From NCBI RefSeq assembly GCF_001039355.2, contig NW_019775451.1:245065-309064 (forward strand): DNA of 64,000 bases, given 5' to 3'. Made by a program: the position numbers and the translations under genes. The notes below the pieces were generated by a model. The model ran no database searches, was not told the DNA's origin, and saw nothing but the letters and a program-made list of their open reading frames with translations. The DNA is from Lingula anatina. Its lineage: Eukaryota > Brachiopoda > Lingulata > Lingulida > Lingulidae. This document shows positions 37,118 to 49,553 of the stretch, piece by piece (within the stretch, counting starts at the first letter, position 1; every line of letters starts with the position of its first letter).

Positions 37118-37946
37118 AACTGGCGGTAAACTGATAATGAATATTCATTTATCTGGTCTGCCCTGTGATACAGGTATAATACAATTATCGAATTTGGCTC
37201 GAGGTCAATATATTGTTTTAGGCTGACCTCACAAAAAAGCGTTATCGACCGAGGTGATTATAATATAATACTAGATAAGTAATACTACATATTTTTTGAA
37301 AAACATTTTAGAAAGAATACCCGTATAGTGACCGTTATAATCAACTGCCTGTGTGTGCCAGCCAATGTGACAAATGGTGGAACGCTTGCAAGGAGGAGTA
37401 CACGTGTCACAGAAACTGGTTCACTGACCCTGCCTGGGACGCAAATGGTAAGTGACGTCACATTGTTGTGACGATGTAACTTAACAGCAATGCGGTACAT
37501 ATAGCTATGGGTTTAAGATGGGGAACGTATACAGAGTAGATGATGAAGACCTGGCGCGACAGGAATAGTAATTCACTAGGAACCATAGTCCGTTCCCTAT
37601 TACTTTTTCAGGTATGAACATGTGCCCAAAGGACGCGGTGTGTAAGAAATATACTGAGGTGTACACGTCAGCTGCTGATTTCTGCAACACCATTTGGGAT
37701 GGCGGATATCACGTGGTACCGGACACTGAACCCTGCATGGAGTTTAGTTTCGATCCAGCAAAACCAAATCCTAACGTCCCTGTGGCTCGAGCTGCTGCCG
37801 AGAAAAAGGCCGCTGTGTCTGGGGCTTCCGGATTGAAGATGTATTCCCCGTCAGGGCTTTTTGTTCTCTATACGCTGTTCTTACTTTGCACCGCCTCTAC
37901 GCTTTTTTTACATGTAGCTTCAAAAATGCACCTCTGTAGCGAGTGA
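34827..37946 (+). CDS. Folate-receptor-like gene F (class I), two alternative first exons
   Basis: Exons 36820-37020, 37312-37447 and 37612-37946 are shared. Two intact first exons precede them: 34827-34988 (mature start DKPRTADYYLNRCIFLP) and 35653-35814 (EARLSAEDYLNMCIRLP, the type used by genes C and D). Both are 162 bases, begin with a signal peptide and end in GAG at a phase-0 donor. Either gives 277 residues with 16 Cys. The C-terminus differs from its relatives: an extra T in a T run shifts the last codons, so the hydrophobic tail is followed by HVASKMHLCSE, which may weaken GPI attachment. Intron 2 has (CT)n/(CA)n after the donor. The 34827 exon could also be a leftover of a lost gene. 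Confidence 0.85.
35916..35998. repeat. Perfect 31-bp inverted repeat between the gene F first exon 2 and exon 2
   Basis: The arms 35916-35946 and 35968-35998 are exact inverse complements, from GGCGCTGAGCTTTACGAG to its mirror; the loop is 21 bases and itself contains GGC/GCC. The flanks TAAAGTACGAG and GAGTGCTTTA are also loosely inverted, so this may be a small foldback element. Confidence 0.85.
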
Positions 37947-38511
37947 CGAGGTCAAACAAATTACACAAACGTCATTTTGATGAGTTTGAATTGAGTATTT
38001 TAGCAATTACAAAAATTTCCTGGAAGTTAAAGTTTTTATTTAATCTAAATCATCCATCTAAATCTAAAAACTATTCATAAAAGAGGAGATTTGTTCATTT
38101 TTTAACAGGATGTAACAACGACCATATCTGTCACTCAGACAACTCCACGTGTACATGTTGATCGAGATCTCTTATATAATATAGACTAAATATTGCATCT
38201 TAAGAGACACAGAGTAATTTGCACATGTTAATGTGTCATTGTTTTCAGTTTTCGACTGATTTCTTTAAATAGTTGTTTTTAATAGCTTTTCATACTTTAC
38301 ACTGTGGTTAAGCGTTTGAAGTATATATCATTTTTTAAACAAGTAGGCTTATGAAATAATTTAAAAGCCTGCGATTCAGTAATATACACAGATTGCACAC
38401 ACACATAATATCCATTACATATTTGGTTGCAATATATACGAATAAGTGATTGTTTATCATAGAGGGGCCTCCTCACTCGTAATATCTATTTACGGCGCAA
38501 GTTTCACGATA
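37947..38511. other. Region between convergent gene F and the first OAS-like gene
   Basis: No exon. It must hold the two 3' untranslated ends. Confidence 0.4.
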
Positions 38512-39131
38512 TTAGTCTCTGAATATATTCCAAGGAGGATCCATGCGTAGACCATCGAACAAAGGAGCTTTTAAAGTTTTGATTTTCATGTAATCTATTG
38601 TATTCCAGCTGAACGCGTCGAAATCACTACAAAGGTCATTGAATGGGTTGGCAGGATCTCGAACTGACAGACTGCAAGAGATATGTGGTACATACATATA
38701 GGCCTACCTACATTTTTAATATGAATATAATATGAATTCACATTTTCTTATTTAATAGTTTTTAACAAACCTTATCATTTACTGTAAAATGGGTGTTTCT
38801 AAAAAAAAGTGCTTGCTTTTGCGTATGGGGGTTGCAATACGTACTGATCAGTGGCTTTAAGTGGATATTTGCTGGGGTCGTAAAACGCTGACCACTCCAC
38901 GCGGTGCACGTGATGCCGACGTTCAGTCAGTAGGCTCATCACGGCCTTTAATCCTTGTCTTTTGTCCATGGACGAGGGTCTCCCAACCATTTCCCAAACC
39001 TTGATACACAGGAGCTCCAGGAGGTATGAGGACGGCAACCTAGCGTGGGGAGGAGCAAATTCCTAGCGGAATAAAATAAAATGAGGAGCTACATTCATTA
39101 GGTGGGGAAGATATCAAACGTTCTGCCTTAC

Positions 39132-39164
<33 letters not shown>

Positions 39165-40117
39165 TATATATGCATATTCGTCGTAATTATTTTAAAATAA
39201 AAAACCACACTCCTGCATGTATATAGAATATTTTGTATAGTTTTCAGGGCAGTAGAATGAGGCATACTGTTTAGGGGCGTTCACGGCAGGAAAAACCAAA
39301 CACCCTCTGAAATATTACCCCCTCCCTGCCTTTTTAGGTCCTGAGACCTAATTACTTTGACAGATCTTACCCTAAAGACTTTTTCAGAGTATTCATTTTT
39401 CCAGTGTTTAACAAATCGAATCAAGTCCTTTACTACCGGCTGTTGACATTTTACGAACTCGACTTGAAGCTGAACCAGTGGAGCTGAGCAGTACTCACGC
39501 AAGTGTGGAGAAAGTGATTTCATTGCATAATACACTTGCTGTGGAGTACCTGGAATAGAATAAATAGCAAATTTCTTTGTAATAACAAAGGCGTGGGAAT
39601 AAAAATGTATTCTACAGCAGATACATAAGCAGCTGAGCAAGAATCACACTTCTGAGTTTACACCGTGCCGTACACCTTTTGTCTACCTGAAATAACAATG
39701 CGGATTTGAATTTATGACAAAAAAACAGAGGTTATTAAGCTTGCAAAAGAAAAAGATATGGTGTGAATTGGAATATAGACCTACGTTTTACATTTCTTTC
39801 TGTGGTGATTGTGATTATAATTCGTCTAAACTGGCGCACATGCATTACCTAAAACCCGGATTACACTGCGTTTGCAACATTTTGGCAACCTCTTTGCAAC
39901 CACAAAACCTGGCGGTCGCTTGGCATCACTTTGCGAGCTAATCAAGAAGCTATGGCATATTTTGATTGGCAAGCAGTTGCAAACCGGTTGCAACAAGGTT
40001 ACAGTATGGTATCTGCAACCTCTTTCAGACCATCTTTAAGCTATACATATAAGATACCAGTCCTATACATCCAATTCGAGTAAAAAAAGCAACCTGCCAG
40101 CAACCACTTGGTGATTG

Positions 40118-40170
<53 letters not shown>

Positions 40171-41558
40171 CAAACTTGTGACAGTAGCTGATTTCTCATA
40201 AATTACTCTCGCAGAAGGCAAAAAGGGTCCAGTAAAATGGCTCCTTTTCAAAAGACGGAAGCGTGGTGACTGCTATAATCATTGGCCAGTGGTGTATTTT
40301 CTTGTTTAAATACTTGATCTCTTTGTGGTCGCAAGTGCTACTACGGTCACATTTGATAAGAAATCATCTTTGCGACTTTCAACTGTAAAAAGGGCGGCGA
40401 CAACTCGCAATGTGGTTTCCAAAAGGCCACTGGGTTAATATCCGGTCCGCTGGTTTTCGATGCAACACCTGGCGAACGAAAAACCTTTAGGATACCAATA
40501 ATTTCATCTTTAGTTGCACTGATTGTCGGTGCACAAAAAATGGCCTTCATGTGTCAACGATCGTTGGAGACCTTTTAGCAACCTTTGTACAATTACTTAA
40601 AAACCTATGGCAAGCTCCTTGCGACTGAGGATGCAAAGAGTTTGCCAAAAGGTTTCAAGCGCAGTGTGACCCAAAGTATGAGCCGAATATTCTGACAAAC
40701 CTTTCTTCAAAATATCTATGGCAGGTAGCAGATCAACGTCACAGGTAAAAGACCCCTTCTTGTATCGAAGTTTCACGGCATGTATCGTCTTGCCAACAAC
40801 CTCGAATTCGGGTAGAGGGTTCCAATTTCCGAGGGAATGCCTTATCTCCTCAATGATATCCTGTAACCAGGGTCCACTCATAGCTTGTATGGACGTCTGA
40901 ATGCCTCCATCATAATTGATGAAAACCACACAGTCTATGTCGGACTTATTTTTCAGTGCCGTGCCTTTCCCCAGCGATCCTCCCTATTGAAGGACTTAAT
41001 TTTTAATGCTTATTTTAATGAGTTAAAACTTATAAATCTTCAGTCCATTTGTTTTACTTAAAATTATATCGACAAAGTAGACCAACTCGATATAATATTG
41101 TGTATTACCCATCGTTTAGTACTTACCAGTCCCTATTTCTTCAATTATGCATTTGAAGTAGGCCCTATATTTTTTTTTTTCGGTTTGTTGACTATAGTTT
41201 TTGTAAGTGCTTTACTGACACGTGTGTTACTTTAAGGACTGTAAGGCTATAAAGACTGCATGACTTAATTACATAAGTAATTAACTATATTCGTCTCTCC
41301 CTCCCTCCCCCCTCTCTCTTTCTATTAAAAAGAGAGGACTTGTAAAACAACCCTGGAATGAATATGTACCTTTATCACTGAACGGACCTTTATGGGCAGT
41401 TCTGTTTGTACACTGTGTAGATACCTCACCAATCTATCGACGGCCACGCCACAGGAACTGGAGAAGTCTTCATCCGGTTGCAAGTGTCTCGAAATAAAAC
41501 CGTTAACCTCAGATTCACTCTGAGCCCTTAAAAATACGCTTTGAAATCTCTGTGCCAT
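38512..41558 (-). CDS. OAS-like: 2'-5'-oligoadenylate-synthase-like protein, intact
   Basis: Exons in coding order 41558-41370, 40983-40701, 39549-39371, 39062-38845 and 38671-38512 give 342 residues, close to vertebrate OAS1. OAS enzymes make 2'-5'-linked oligoadenylates from ATP, usually on sensing double-stranded RNA, to activate RNase L. Residues 64 on read GGSLGKGTALKNKSDID, the nucleotidyltransferase motif with two catalytic Asp (D.D). The third Asp lies in TCDVDLLPAID. The C-terminal helical domain has LPSSYLLELLCIKVWE and the DPANPFNDL motif. All five phases fit. Intron 2 holds an 830-bp MITE (39849-40679) and a foldback element lies 330 bases upstream. Dependence on RNA cannot be judged here; a classical RNase L is doubtful in invertebrates. 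Confidence 0.9.
39849..40679. mobile_element. MITE with CACACTGCG-type ends in intron 2 of the OAS-like gene
   Basis: The left end AAACCCGGATTACACTGCG and the right end, inverted, CTTTGGGTCACACTGCGC match over about 60 bases, through TTGGCAACCTCTTTGC. TA flanks both ends. It contains an (AT)n at 40120-40168 and ends 22 bases from the exon 2 donor. Confidence 0.75.
40120..40168. repeat. (AT)n microsatellite
   Basis: About 24 AT units inside the MITE. Confidence 0.95.
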
Positions 41559-41885
41559 TTTTGTTGTGTCTAGGTGTGTGCTGACCTTGTATCAATAGAA
41601 TCTTACCTTGAATTGCGTCAATGAGGGCAGGGTCCGACTGACTGATACATTTTTAGCATTAAACTACGCCATAACATATACCGCGCGTAAAAGGTTGGGT
41701 ATTTACCCCACAGAACTTCTGTTTTCTAGTTGGTGGGTGACGCAATTTTAAAGTAATGATATGAAATTTTCTTCTGATTTAAGATTTGAAGAAGTGTATT
41801 AATCTCATTAGACCATCACGATCCGTCAACTCCCATTTGTACTGTACTTTATATATAGTCGCATTGTTAATCGATGATGAATTAC

Positions 41886-42754
41886 TATGGGCGGCCAAAA
41901 GGGCAAAAATTCATGTCGTCGATTCAGTTATGTTTCGTCGATTCACTGCCTTCCCATCGATTCAGTTTCAAGTTTAAACGATCATGTCATAAATTCAACA
42001 TCTACTTTCGTCAATTCAATTGTCAAACATTTCTCATCTATGGTGTATTAAAACCAATGCTGTCACTATTTTCGTCGATCGTGTAACTAATCTCGTCGAT
42101 CGTCAAACTGTTTTCGTCGATCGTGTAACTATTCTCGTCGATCGTCTAATCTCGTCGATCGTGTAACTATTCTCATCGATCGTCTCATCGATCGATCGCC
42201 AGAGGGCGCTGCGGTAGCAACACGTGCTTCTGTCTGTCAATCACGCGGTAATTTTTAACTCGGCCAGCCATGGTCAGAGTTAAGCACAACTAGAAAATAA
42301 TGTCCCTACAACCGAATATCTTTTAATTATTAACAACTAAAATTGAAATTGTTGAGAAAATGTTCTTATTTCACTAGCAATCATTTTGTTGTCTGCCATT
42401 TTGATAGTCATGTGATAGGCCAATGTGCTACCGCAGCGCCCTCTGGCGATCGATCGATGAGACGATCGACGAGAATAGACGATCGATGAGAATAGTTACA
42501 CGATCGACGAGATTAGTTGGACGATCGACGAGATTAGACGATCGACGAGAATAGTTACACGATCGACGAAAATAGTGACAGCATTGGTTTAATACACCGT
42601 AGATGAGAAATGTTTGACAGTTGAATTGACGAAAGTAGATGTTGAATTTATGACAGGATCGTTTAAACTTGAAACTGAATCGATGGGAAGGCAGTGAATC
42701 GACGAAACATAACTGAATCGACGACATAATTTTTTGCCCTTTTGGCAGCCCATA
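41886..42754. mobile_element. Foldback DNA element, 869 bp, with 6-bp target duplication
   Basis: AATTAC flanks both sides (41880-41885 and 42755-42760). The ends TATGGGCGGCCAAAAGGGC and its inverse complement lead into inverted arms of about 330 bases (41886-42219 and 42426-42754) around a spacer of about 206 bases. The inner half of each arm is a tandem array of TCGTCGATCGTGTAACTA-type units. No transposase is present. It lies about 330 bases upstream of the OAS-like start. Confidence 0.9.
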
Positions 42755-42760
42755 AATTAC

Positions 42761-43854
<1,094 letters not shown>

Positions 43855-44046
43855 TGACCTTGACCTCTACCTCCTGTGAAACCACGGGCCACGTCTGGAT
43901 TTGGATTTGGATTTGGTTTCGAGGTGTCGAAGGTGAATACCATGCAGGGTTCCGAGTCTGGGACCACCTTGTAGGTGTCATTGAAAATATATAGTGCTGC
44001 AGAAGTCGGTGTACTTCCTACACACCGAGCCTTCTTTGCAGATGTT
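43855..44046 (-). pseudogene. Relic of class II FOLR exon 4 on the minus strand
   Basis: Keeps the NICKEG, CRKYTDF and VPDSEPCMVFTFDTSKPNPN pieces, but part of the middle is missing, the NDTYK segment is out of frame and a short Asn-Pro repeat has expanded. It resembles exon 4 of genes I and J and may be the displaced 3' end of gene H. Confidence 0.75.
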
Positions 44047-44129
44047 TAACCCTGAATTTTTTTTTAGATTTTCAAATTATGAAGTTAAGAATTTCAAAAT
44101 GAAGCCAAAAATTAAATGCATATGCAACA

Positions 44130-44420
44130 TTGGTCAAAAAGCTTGTCCCACCTTCATGTGATTTTATTCATAAATTATCACATCACAGGTAAAAAATTGT
44201 AATAAATAGTGATTTTCATTCCAGATACCATAACTAAAATGATTAGTGGTACAAAAAATACAAACTAGCGGTACAGATATCAATATTAACTACCATCTAT
44301 TGACATTTATGACATATACCCCCTCAAATCCAACGTTTCACTGTGGTTTTTACAGAGGTAAAGAAATGTCCATTAAATTGAAATGACACCACCAACTGTC
44401 ACCAAATTTACACACATTTA
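44130..44420. repeat. Dispersed repeat shared with the gene A flank
   Basis: Matches about 640-920 in the same orientation, including ACATATACCCCCTCAAATCC. No coding capacity. Confidence 0.6.
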
Positions 44421-45442
44421 GCATCAGGGCGTACTCGTTAAAGGCTCCTTGTCTAAAAGCGTTCGTGTCTACCCGCATGCTATAATTATCTCCTGTTTGA
44501 TAATGATAATTAAAATGGATGACCTCTCAATGTAATCACACCGGTCTTAGAGCGATTGTTTTGCATACTCATTTCATATCTTAACTAGTTATTGGGTGCA
44601 TTTGGTAGTTTAAGAACAATATCCTAGTACATTTTTTCTTGTACAGAGATGATCCGTGTGTAGTCCTTTGAGCAATGGCATTTTAAGAGTCATGTTAGCT
44701 ACCTGGCGAGTTTTGCCCCAGCTGGGCGCATCGAAGTCACTGCACAGGTCATTGAATGGGTTGGCAGGATCTTGAACAAACAGGCTGCAAAATACATATG
44801 TATTCATTAGATATCTGTTGAAATGTTAGTCTAGGCAAAATGTACCATTTTGGGATGAAACTGAACTAATTTGAAACAGAATTCATTATTTCATCCTGTA
44901 TTCCCTTGAAATTCCCAAAGCATTATTCTTTAATTCCCAACAAATCAAGGTCTGGGAAATATTTCAATTGGTATAAATCCATTTTGACCTCAAAAGCCAC
45001 TTTTATTTTGGTTCTTACCAGCCCATATATGTAAATTAAAAAAAGGCCTAGGATATATTCAAGTAATATTGTTTTAATAATTGTCCTTATTTACTGCAAT
45101 GTGGTATTTTGAGCATAAGACGGTAGGTTTTTCCCCAAAATTATCGATATGTTTCAATACGTACCGAAAAGTGGAAGAAAGTGGATATTTGCTTGGGTTG
45201 TAATATTTTTGCCCCTTCACTCGTTGGTGTTTTTTTGTGATCAGTAGCCACATCACAGCCTTTAATCCCTTTCTTTTGTCCATGAACGAGGGTCTCCCCG
45301 CCATTTCCCAAACCTTGACACAAAGAAGCTCCAGGAGGTAGGAGGACGGCAGCCTCACGTTGGGAGCAGCATAATCCTACATGAAAAGATTAAATTGAGG
45401 CCTTGTATGGCATTCATCGGGTGGGGAGGATATCAAACTGTC

Positions 45443-45445
<3 letters not shown>

Positions 45446-45496
<51 letters not shown>
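45446..45496. repeat. (AT)n microsatellite in an intron of the second OAS-like gene
   Basis: About 25 AT units. Confidence 0.95.
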
Positions 45497-45497
<1 letters not shown>

Positions 45498-47393
45498 TTC
45501 TTCCTTATAAGCACATAAAAGTGGCACTAGTATGGACTGACATAAACTGGATAAGTTTCCAACAAATCAAGGTCTGTGAAATATTTCAGTTGGTATAAAT
45601 CCATTTTGGCCGCAAAAGGCACTTTTATTTTGGTTCTTACCAGTCGTTGGGACTGCTGAAATAAGGGTGGCCAATAAATGCGCCCTTTTTCCCTTCATCT
45701 TTGCTGAAACTTAAAACTATATATATCTATATATAGATACGTTTCTCATTCGGTGACCGATAAAGCTTCGTTCGCTTTGCGTAGCACATAAGTAACGCTG
45801 TCGTTGCAAACGAGTGGCCTATCGAAAGTATCTATAATGATCGATGGGCGTGTTTAACGTATAACTAACGCTTAATTGGAGTTTGTAAAACCTATCCCAT
45901 AGCTTTGTAAGCGGTGATAAAAATAAATTACCATTTTCGCAATATCTCTATAATTTAATCAGTTGGAGAGGATGGGGGTATCTCTTTTACAACACCGATT
46001 GGATCTAATCCGGTTTGCGAAGTGTTGCTTAAACCACAAATGAACTCCACTTTATACATGTTTAACTATAACATGTTTAATGTATAACAAAGACATCTTC
46101 GTTTTGCCATTTGTGGTCAAATAAAAGTTCAATTTGTACAAGTCCATCACAACCGCCCCAGATAGAGAAGATGCATGTAGATATTTTTCTATGACAATTC
46201 TCACCTGAAAGCATTCCTTGCTCCAGTATTTGACAAAACGAATCAGGTCCTTTACCGCCGTCACTTGATGTTTTACGAAGTCTACTTGAAGCTGTAACAA
46301 TGATGCTGAACAGAACTTACGCTGGAATGGAGAAACTTCTTTCATTGCACTATACACTTGTTTCAGGGTACCTATGAAAGAAATAGTGCCAGCTTTTGAT
46401 TTGTGAAAAAAAATTATCGGATATGATTTTGTTTCAATGGACTTTAAGTGGTGATATGGTGATTTTAATAATAATTCCTCAAAATCTAAGCTGGGTATTC
46501 TGACAAACCTTTCCTCAAAATATCTATGGCAGGTAGCAGGTCAACGTCACAGGTAAAACAGCCCCTCTTGTAGCGGAGTTTCACGGCATGCGACGCCTTG
46601 CCAACAACCTCGAACTCGGGTAAAGGGTTCCGATTTCCGAGGCAATGCCTTATCTTCTCAATGGTTTCCTGGTTTCCTGCAACCAGTGACCGGTCATGGC
46701 TCGTGTGGACGATCGAAGATCTCCGACATGATTGAAGAAAACCACGCAGTCTATGTCGGAATTATCTCTCAGTGCCGTCCCTTTCCCCAGCGATCCTCCC
46801 TATAGAAAATATGGCAACGCTCATTACCTTATAAATGTACTACTTATTTACTCTATTTGAAATCTCATATATACCTCAGTTTCGTGTATAAGCTACTGTT
46901 TAGTACTTACTCTTAATTTCATGTATTTTTTAACAATCTTACACGTTACTTTCGCTTTCGGATTGTTGACGTTTATTCCATACCTAACTCTACCCGCAAT
47001 GAAATTTATTTTCTCAAAAATTGCTTTTGTCGGGGGTGCGGGTTACTCATTTACCACCAAAGCACAAGGGTATAGTTATTAATAAAATGTCGTTGATAAG
47101 CTCTATTCATACCACGAATATCTTATCACGGTATTGTTTACTAGAAACTGCCACTTATGGAGAACGAACTTTAAAGTACACAGGCCCAAAATGAAAGAAA
47201 GAAAGACAACGGAGACTAGATTCATTATACAAGTATATGTTATCTAATTATTCAAAGTCAACCCCACACCAAATACACCCTCCTTCTCTTTATTTATCTC
47301 CCTCTTTCTCTCTCCCTCTCTCTCTTTTTTCTTTCTCGAGAAAATGTTTTTTACTACTGAAAAGTGGCAAAAAACGTGGGTTAAATATGTACA

Positions 47394-47569
47394 CTTATCA
47401 CCGCATCCCTATTAATCGAAATTTTTTTGTAGATATTGCACCAATGTATCCATGACAACGCCGCATGCACTATTGAAATCTTTACCAGGCTGCAAGTATC
47501 TCGAAATGAACTGGTCAACATCAGAAATAATCTGAGCCGTTAAAAATGTACCTGGCCTCGGCAGTGCCA
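47394..47569 (-). pseudogene. Extra, decayed OAS-like exon 1
   Basis: From an ATG at 47569 it reads MALPRPGTF, then DVDQFISRYLQPGKDF as in functional first exons. It stops after YLQKNFD, and the donor is altered (AAG then TGTACAT instead of GTACAT). It lies between exon 1 and exon 2 of the second OAS-like gene and cannot replace exon 1. Confidence 0.75.
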
Positions 47570-47922
47570 TGTTTATTATGTCTAGGTGTTTGCTGACCTT
47601 GTGTGAAAAGAATCTAGTCTTGAATAGCGATATTATTCGAGAGAGAGAGGAGGGGTCGATTGCATTTAGAGTGGGATTGGCTTGGATTGAGATTGGAAAG
47701 ATTTTAACCAAAAAATTGCAAAACCGTGGAGTGAAAATGTACCTTTATTACTGAATCGACATCAATCGGTACTTCTTTTTGTAGATACCGCACCAATGTA
47801 TCGATGGCAACGCTACAGGCACGGGAGACATCTTCATCCGGTCGCAAGTAATCCGAAATAAACTTTTCAACATCAGACGCACTTTGAGCAGTCGAAAATA
47901 TACTTAGCTTTACCTGTGCCAT

Positions 47923-48581
47923 TTTTGATAAGTCTTGAGGTACATCCGTTGACCTCTGCGTCTGTCAACAAGGCCTTCCTTTGTCTCGTAGTGTCTCAGC
48001 AGGTTCTGACTGATTGATAACTTAATGTGGTATTGCAGACATCTGCCCTTAAAAGCTGGTTATATGTCCCAAAACATGCCTTTCTCAGGTAATGTGCTAA
48101 ACAATTGTATTGTAATAATATGAACGCTTCCTATGATTTAGGATTTGAAGAATTTTATTGAAATGTATTAATCCAATACGACTGCCACGATCCGTCGAAT
48201 TTTAGATGTACAGAAATGTTTATATCCAGACGTATAGTCAATTGAAGGTGAAACAATATGGACCACTTGTTTTGAATTAAAAGGCAAAGTCTGTATGTGT
48301 CATTTAAAGCATATGGATTCGGAATTCTGAATTCAAATCACAAAATATTTGTTTGAACTACAGTATACTTTCGTTTTAGGCACTTCAGCGAGACTCCTGT
48401 TGAATACGGGGTCAATGTCATATGTCGAGGTAAAAGAACACGATAATCTGTTACCGTGGGACAGGCAATACTGGTACATGTATTCACGTTTAAAAGGTGA
48501 ATGTTACAGGTACATTTGAAGTCAAATTTGGCTACAAAAGCTGACCAAATACCACCCCATAGTTTGAAATAGCTCTTAGAA
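47923..48581. other. Upstream region of the second OAS-like gene
   Basis: Partly similar to the region upstream of the first OAS-like gene (41560-41830, for example GATTTGAAGAA followed by ATCCGTC). Presumed promoter region; no exon. Confidence 0.35.
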
Positions 48582-49072
48582 TAAAGTTGGAGTCATTTGA
48601 CTCTCGATCTAGTCAGAGTCCAGCACCCCTTGACCCTCATGGAGTTAATTCGACTCCTATATAAGGGTCAAGTTACTCCACTACCAGAGTCCTTAGACTC
48701 TCTTATCAGAGCCAATCACCCCCTGGCTCTTATGGAGTCAATCTGACTCTAAAATCAGAGTCAAATTACCAGGGGCCAGTGTCTGGCTGACCCCTTTCAC
48801 CAACTCTTTTCGCTCGTTTCAGTACTTGTGATGGCAGTGAGCAGAGGGCGTAGAGAGAACAGTTTTCATCATCCTTTGTTAGTATAAACATTACTTTATT
48901 GGCCATAGTTGGTTTTATGCATGAACAAGTGGCGTCTGTGTGTTTCTGCATGCAGAACTCGTGCACTTATTACTGGCCCGGGCTTTCAGTTGGTATACAG
49001 GTCAGCAGGTTTTGTTTCCAGGTTGTAGGTTTGACCCGCGTGTCACTGGGGAGGTATGCTAACTCATTGATA

Positions 49073-49107
<35 letters not shown>

Positions 49108-49527
49108 TGCTGTATATTAACAGATTTACAAATTGTTTGTTATTGCTACATCAACACCATATATTACCGGCTGGCCTTGTGGTTAGAGTGTCCGCCTCTC
49201 AAGCGGGAGGGCCTGTGTTCAAAACTCGTCCGGGTACATACCAATCGTTAATAAACGGTGCCTGCTGTCTCTCCACTTGGCACTATTGTTGTTGCTTTTT
49301 TCATAATGTGTCAAGGAGTCAAAAATTTCTTAATATGGGGTCATTGTGACTTTTGTAGAGATAAATCAAGGGATGAAGGGATGTGTGAATGGAGTCAATT
49401 GTGATCCTTCTGTGGGGTCCGGGTTGGCGTTACTCCATCGGAGTCAACTTGACTCCACTTGGGTGTATTTTAGGCACCCAAGTTTGGATCCGGAGTCACT
49501 TGAACTCCGATTTTATTCCTAGTGAGT
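48582..49527. mobile_element. GAGTC-rich element with short inverted ends, longest copy
   Basis: The left end CTTAGAATAAAGTTGGAGTC is matched by the inverse of the right end (GGAGTCACTTGAACTCCG to CTAGTGAG). Copies of its left part are at 3300-3800 and of its right part at 18075-18207. A (GT)n at 49076-49106 and a tRNA-like stretch at 49169-49236 lie between the parts and may be later insertions. It replaces the 5' part of exon 2 of gene G. Confidence 0.6.
49169..49236 (+). repeat. tRNA-like stretch, probably a SINE head
   Basis: Box A-like TGGCCTTGTGG and box B-like TGTTCAAAACT lie at tRNA spacing. CCGC CTCTCAA GCGG can form an anticodon arm (CTC), but the T-arm and acceptor stem pair badly. 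This is not a functional tRNA gene; a tRNA-derived SINE is more likely. Confidence 0.45.
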
Positions 49528-49553
49528 ACATGTGTAACTTATAGAAACACCAA

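Larger units (their letters stand above)
44610..47922 (-). pseudogene. Second OAS-like gene, broken by an 8-bp tandem duplication
   Basis: Exons in coding order 47922-47743, 46799-46509, 46371-46205, 45376-45165 and 44784-44610 match the intact OAS-like gene. GGSLGKGTALRDNSDID and TCDVDLLPAID keep all three catalytic Asp, and DPANPFNDL is present. Exon 2 is 291 bases against 283. TGGTTTCC is repeated in tandem at 46662-46677 where the relative has one unit, and the shifted frame meets TAA six codons later, between the second and third catalytic Asp. Splice sites are otherwise intact, so the break is recent or an assembly error. If the extra unit is an error, this is a second functional gene of about 340 residues. 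Confidence 0.75.

Noticed and set aside
49169-49236. Possible tRNA gene
   Set aside because: The promoter boxes are tRNA-like, but the T-arm and acceptor stem do not pair, so it is kept only as a SINE-like repeat.
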